The notes under the pieces were generated by a model. It saw only the letters and a program-made list of their open reading frames with translations. It was not told the DNA's origin and ran no database searches. Shown here piece after piece: positions 58,625 through 64,000 of a DNA stretch of 64,000 nucleotides. Made by a program: the position numbers and the translations under genes. The stretch covers positions 1 through 64,000 of the forward strand of contig JAIWND010000025.1 in the NCBI GenBank assembly GCA_025330725.1. The letters are read 5' to 3'. The DNA comes from Chlamydoabsidia padenii. Lineage: Eukaryota; Mucoromycota; Mucoromycetes; Mucorales; Cunninghamellaceae. Numbering within the stretch: position 1 is the first letter of the stretch; each line of letters begins with the position of its first letter.

Positions 58625-59187
58625 ATGAATGCATAGTTTGTTATAGATTATAATTAGTAGTACCAGTATTATTCCCTCTCCCTCTTTTTATTTGTAGATA
58701 CCTTTTACTTGCCTCTTAATTTTACTCACACAATGTATAGATTGATTTGTTTAATTGTAATAAAAATACATCTTCCTTGTCCCCTAACAGGCTTCTTGAT
58801 AGGCGGAGTTGGAACTGTCTAATTATAGTAACCGACAAAAAAGACATCATGTCGCCTTCATTCTCATCATCGGTTCAAATGTCAAAAACCAGGTGATCCT
58901 TTTTTTTTTTTAAGACCTGACAATGATTTAAAACAGGAAGGGGGGGAAACAAAGAAATGCATAATCAAAATCGCCAAGTCTTTCTTTACAGCGGAAAAAA
59001 ATCTTGGAAAAAGATAATTAAATATAATTCAGTTCCCGACCGTGCGATGAGACCAAAGGGGGCGATGCGTCACTCTAATTTTTTTTTTCTTTAAATAACA
59101 ACCCAGCCCACCGCGGTTTCTTTTTTCTTCTTTTTTCTTCTTTTCTCATCATCATCTTTTTTAGAACTTTTTTAATACTCTAACATC

Positions 59188-60688
<1,501 letters not shown>

Positions 60689-61021
60689 ATTCTTTTCATG
60701 CTTTATTTATATCATGTCTCTTTAATGTAAAGCATGGATTGAAAATGGTTGTAGTTTAGTTAGTTTAGTTAGTCTCACATCAGTAGTAATAGCATTCGCT
60801 TCTATCACCTATTCCTTTTTTTTATTATTTTTATTACCGTTATCACACTTTGTTATCCTCCTCACACAAATAAAATCGTATCTTTTGTCCTTTTTAATAT
60901 CACTATATATGTGTTTGATCCAGCATTACAAAATAGACTATATGCACATAAAAGATTGTTTTATTAAAAGGACAAGGAGGAGGAGGGGGGGGATAATGTG
61001 TATGTATTGGAGGGAATAAAT

Positions 61022-62752
61022 CTATCTAGAGCGCATAATCATAATACCACGGACAGCACCGCAAATAGCGCTGGCCAACAAAGTACTGCCAACAAAATAG
61101 GTGATATCATGCCAACCAGTGGAAATGGCCGAAGCTGATGTCAAAAACATAGAGCCAAGCGGAGTACCCACTACATTACCGATCCCGCGAAGTAGCATAA
61201 ATGCCCCTAAAAAGGAAAAAGATATACTACAGATTAGTATCCAAAACCAACCCCTTGAATACATGCAGCCTTCTTACCATTGATGAGAATGAATTGACGA
61301 GGTTCAGCTTCTGCTACATCATAAATCATGGAAGGGAAGCACGTGGTGAATCCAGCACCAAAGATGCCAAAGATCACAATATAAGCGACCAAGAGGGCCA
61401 ATGAATTTTCGGCAAAACCCCACAACAAGAAGGTACTAATGGATGAAATGACAGAAGACGTGACAATGGCCGTCCAGTAACCGTACCGATCACACACATA
61501 ACCCAGGAAGAGTTGTCCAATAATAGTCATAGCGTTTAATATAGATACCAGAGTGGTTGATGTTTGATCTGATACACCAATGTATAAGGCATAAGCTGTA
61601 TAAATGAGACAAGAAAAAAAAAAAAAGATTAGTTTATATACCCCCCCTTTTTTTTTTTTCTTAATTCTGTAGACTTGCGTTGAATAAATAGATTTGGAAT
61701 AAAGTAGGCACAACCTTGAAAGAGGACACAAGAAGCCAAAATAGCAAATTTCCTTGTCATGATGAATCCAAAGTCCTTTCGAGTTAAATGGAGTTGTTTG
61801 GTGGTGGAAGCATCAGGAGCATAACGAGGTCGGATGACAATGGAAGAGCCCAGACAAAGCACCAAGACAAATAAACCCATGATTCGTAATGTCCACCGGA
61901 ATCCAACCGTATTCAAGCCTTTTTCCACCACCATCGGGCATACCAAGCCAAAGATACCCGCCCCAGCAAAGATAATACCTGTCGCCACTCCACGGTACTT
62001 GAACCAATACATGGGGACAAAGGTCATAAAACTATTATATACTATTTGATTCCAAAAGAAGAAGAGTATTAGTTTTATCATCATCGTCATAATAAAGAAA
62101 GGACTTGCCAAAAGAGCCACCGAGACCAAGTACAAATCCTTGTGTTAATGCCAAATGCCACACTTGAGTAGCAAAACTTGCAGCCACTAGACCCGCCACC
62201 ATGATCAAAGATCCCGCATACATCATTGTCTTCAGACTGAATCTACCACCTAAAACACCTACCAGGGCGCCCTAATAATTTAAAAGAAAAAAAAAATAAT
62301 CAACTGAAGAAGAGGACAGGTGAAGGAACATACCCCAATGTAAGCCAAAGCAGTAGTCAAGGTTCCAACCATTGCCAGTTCAGTAATAGTTGCATTCTTG
62401 AATTCAGGTAATTGTTGGTAATGCTACCACAAAAGAAAAGAGGTTTACTACCTTGTCATGATTCCAAAAAAGAGGACTATACCTTTTGCATGACCGAATA
62501 AGAAAAGGGAATTCCCCATACCACCCCTTCAATACAAAACCCAGAGAGCAATACCAAGTAGGCATTCAAACCACCGTCCACACGAGGTAGACTAAACTCT
62601 TGCAGGCCTTGATTGTCGTTGGTGGTGGTATCATTATCGCTCGTGTCCAATTCGCTGGTGGCTATAATGGTGTCCGAGGTCCATTGAGGTCGAATCGAGG
62701 GTCGTCGTGGTTTCAAATAGCCAAGTGCAATATCTTCTTCTGTTGTATTCAT
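61022..62752 (-). CDS. Major facilitator transporter, monocarboxylate-porter type
   Basis: Six exons (62483-62752, 62334-62423, 62109-62271, 61679-62041, 61278-61595, 61022-61206) give 462 residues. A cytoplasmic N-terminus of 60 residues precedes VDGGLNAYLVLLSGFCIEGV (TM1) and WGIPFSYSVMQKHYQQLPEF. About twelve membrane segments follow, with MYWFKYRGVATGIIFAGAGI between TM4 and TM5, a central cytoplasmic loop, and GYVCDRYGYWTAIVTSSVIS after TM8, as in the MCT family of fungal MFS proteins. Such proteins carry monocarboxylates, riboflavin or similar solutes; the substrate is not readable. The introns at 62042-62108 and 61596-61678 are both GC-AG, each starting GCAAGT. Confidence 0.88.
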
Positions 62753-62829
62753 TTTATGAAAAGAAAAAAGAAGAGGAAGAAGTGTTCCGTCTTTTTATGG
62801 AAAACACCTTTTCCCCTGGGAAATAGTTC

Positions 62830-62838
62830 AAACCCCGC
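62830..62838 (-). promoter_or_regulatory. CCCGC-type motif upstream of the MFS gene
   Basis: TTCAAACCCCGC (plus strand) lies 78 bases upstream of the MFS start codon at 62752. A poly(T) run (62891-62909) lies just beyond it, the same pairing as at other genes in the window. Confidence 0.45.
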
Positions 62839-63036
62839 ATCTCGAATAAAGGTCGTGCATCGTCCGAATCAACGGATCAGAAACCTAATCTTTTTTTTTT
62901 TTTTTTTTTGATAATGGTGGGAGAGTAGGGTGGGAATAAAAAAAAACCCCAGAGTCCTTAAATGTTTTTAAATTGGGAGAAGGTATCATTCAAGCCAGCA
63001 TAAAGAAAAAAAGGACATGTTCAATATAAAAACAGT

Positions 63037-64000
63037 TTATTGATGGTAAAATATTTTGTAAAGGGTATCTAATGCTAATTTTTGTATTTGAGGAATGCCA
63101 ATGACTTGGCCAGAATAATCGTATCTATTGGGGGGAAAAAAAAGTAGTCAGTGGATGGAAAGTCTGGTTTAATCATGGATCTATTACCTGATCAACAATG
63201 CATCAGCCAAACGAATAAACACCAAAGATTGTTCATTTCCATTTACGGAAGATTCCACCGTCTTCAGCTTGTGATCGCTTTGTGGCCACCTGGTTTGCCA
63301 TTGTTGGATAATGATTGATGGTAATCCAATGTGTTCGTATGCATGTCGAGGAAATATCTGGTATGAAAGAAACAGGTTAGTTCATGTTGTCTTTTTCATC
63401 TTTTTACTTACACTTAGTACCAATATAGGAAGTAAAAGTGTATAAAGATTGATATCTTCTTTACGCACCAAGCCTTGGCCAATCATATCAAAGAACCTAT
63501 AAAAAAATACAAAGTAATTACTATATGTGAATACTGGTCGAGATCCATCCCCCCCCTAGGTGTCAATCGCTTACCTTTTTTGGTTTTCCATTATTTCGGT
63601 ACACTTTTTGATGATGGCCAAAACAAGTGATTTATGTTGGATGATAGAGAATGCGAGCATTTGCCAAACTCGAATAAAGATTGATTCATTTGGAGCGTTG
63701 TAATACTTGTCGATCAAAAGAGGAATGATTCTTTCCATGATTGTCGGGTTCACCTTTGTACTCCATAATTGGATCGGCCATAGTAATTCTGTTTCAGTCT
63801 TTTCCAAATCTATTAAAGTACTTTTTAGGATCCAGCACGTTTTATTCCTTCCCCTCCCCTATTTTTTTTTTTTTACCTTCAAGGTCCAAGCAAGATCCCG
63901 ATTCATCTTCGTTATCAAACATGTGGAATACATCACCAGGCATCGCAGATTTTGAGAAGGTCATTGATTTGAATTTCGTACGATATCGTCTAGTACGCAA
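63037..64000 (-). CDS. Unrecognised helical protein, 5' end possibly beyond the window
   Basis: Exons 63877-64000 (may extend), 63575-63809, 63412-63496, 63188-63357 and 63037-63124 join in frame. The N-terminal part has MPGDVFHMFDNEDESGSC. Then come helices such as TIMERIIPLLIDKYYNA, ESIFIRVWQMLAFSIIQHKS, AIIKKCTEIMENQKRFFDMI and NLYTLLLPILVL, which look like HEAT/ARM-type repeats. The end reads IPQIQKLALDTLYKIF. No catalytic motif or family is recognised. The frame stays open to the right edge; an ATG at 63962-63964 could be the start, giving about 220 residues, or the protein could continue outside the window. Confidence 0.6.

Overview
This is nuclear DNA of a fungus, most likely an early-diverging mould of the Mucorales (Mucoromycota). 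The evidence is many short GT-AG introns (mostly 55-90 bases), AT-rich intergenic DNA with very long poly(A)/poly(T) tracts, fungal gene families (Ade1, Fpk1/nrc-2 kinase, YAT permease, fungal Grainyhead), and an atypical RNase III with two dsRNA-binding domains like the Mucor R3B2 protein. I cannot name a genus.

Layout. Positions 1-14,900 are a repeat-rich, gene-poor block: a coding relic interrupted by a 284-bp inverted-repeat element (681-964), a 945-bp fold-back element (2857-3801), a long degenerate satellite with higher-order structure (about 4,370-8,000), a broken unrecognised ORF (10,010-10,450) and two decayed repeat-family genes (11,220-12,601 and 13,672-14,910). From 15,400 to 37,400 the DNA is ordinary genic sequence: the ribosome-biogenesis helicase DHX37/Dhr1, an amino-acid permease, the R3B2-like RNase III, a cytochrome P450, a Grainyhead/CP2 factor and a two-finger C2H2 protein. 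From 37,700 to 44,740 lies a truncated LINE tail followed by a 6.8-kb Mutator-like transposon with about 100-bp terminal inverted repeats. It carries a dead MULE transposase, a 1-kb minisatellite and an intact, unrecognised 507-codon ORF. From 44,900 to the end are single-copy genes: ADE1, a GPI-type secreted protein, an HLH-like orphan, an Fpk1-type kinase, TTLL12, a short orphan, actin, an MFS carrier and an incomplete gene at the right edge.

The genes do not form one pathway. The most notable points are: (i) the MULE, whose transposase is broken only at sites explained by C-to-T or G-to-A changes while its partner ORF stays open; (ii) a recurrent intergenic motif, AAATCCCGC, often within 100 bases of a start codon and next to poly(dA:dT); (iii) the atypical RNase III, which appears to lack catalytic acidic residues; (iv) a UBA-like segment in TTLL12; and (v) an unusually high share of GC-AG introns. 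Spliced models were joined by hand. For ten complete genes the exon lengths sum to a multiple of three, which supports the junctions given; the exceptions are the Grainyhead gene and the edge-truncated gene.
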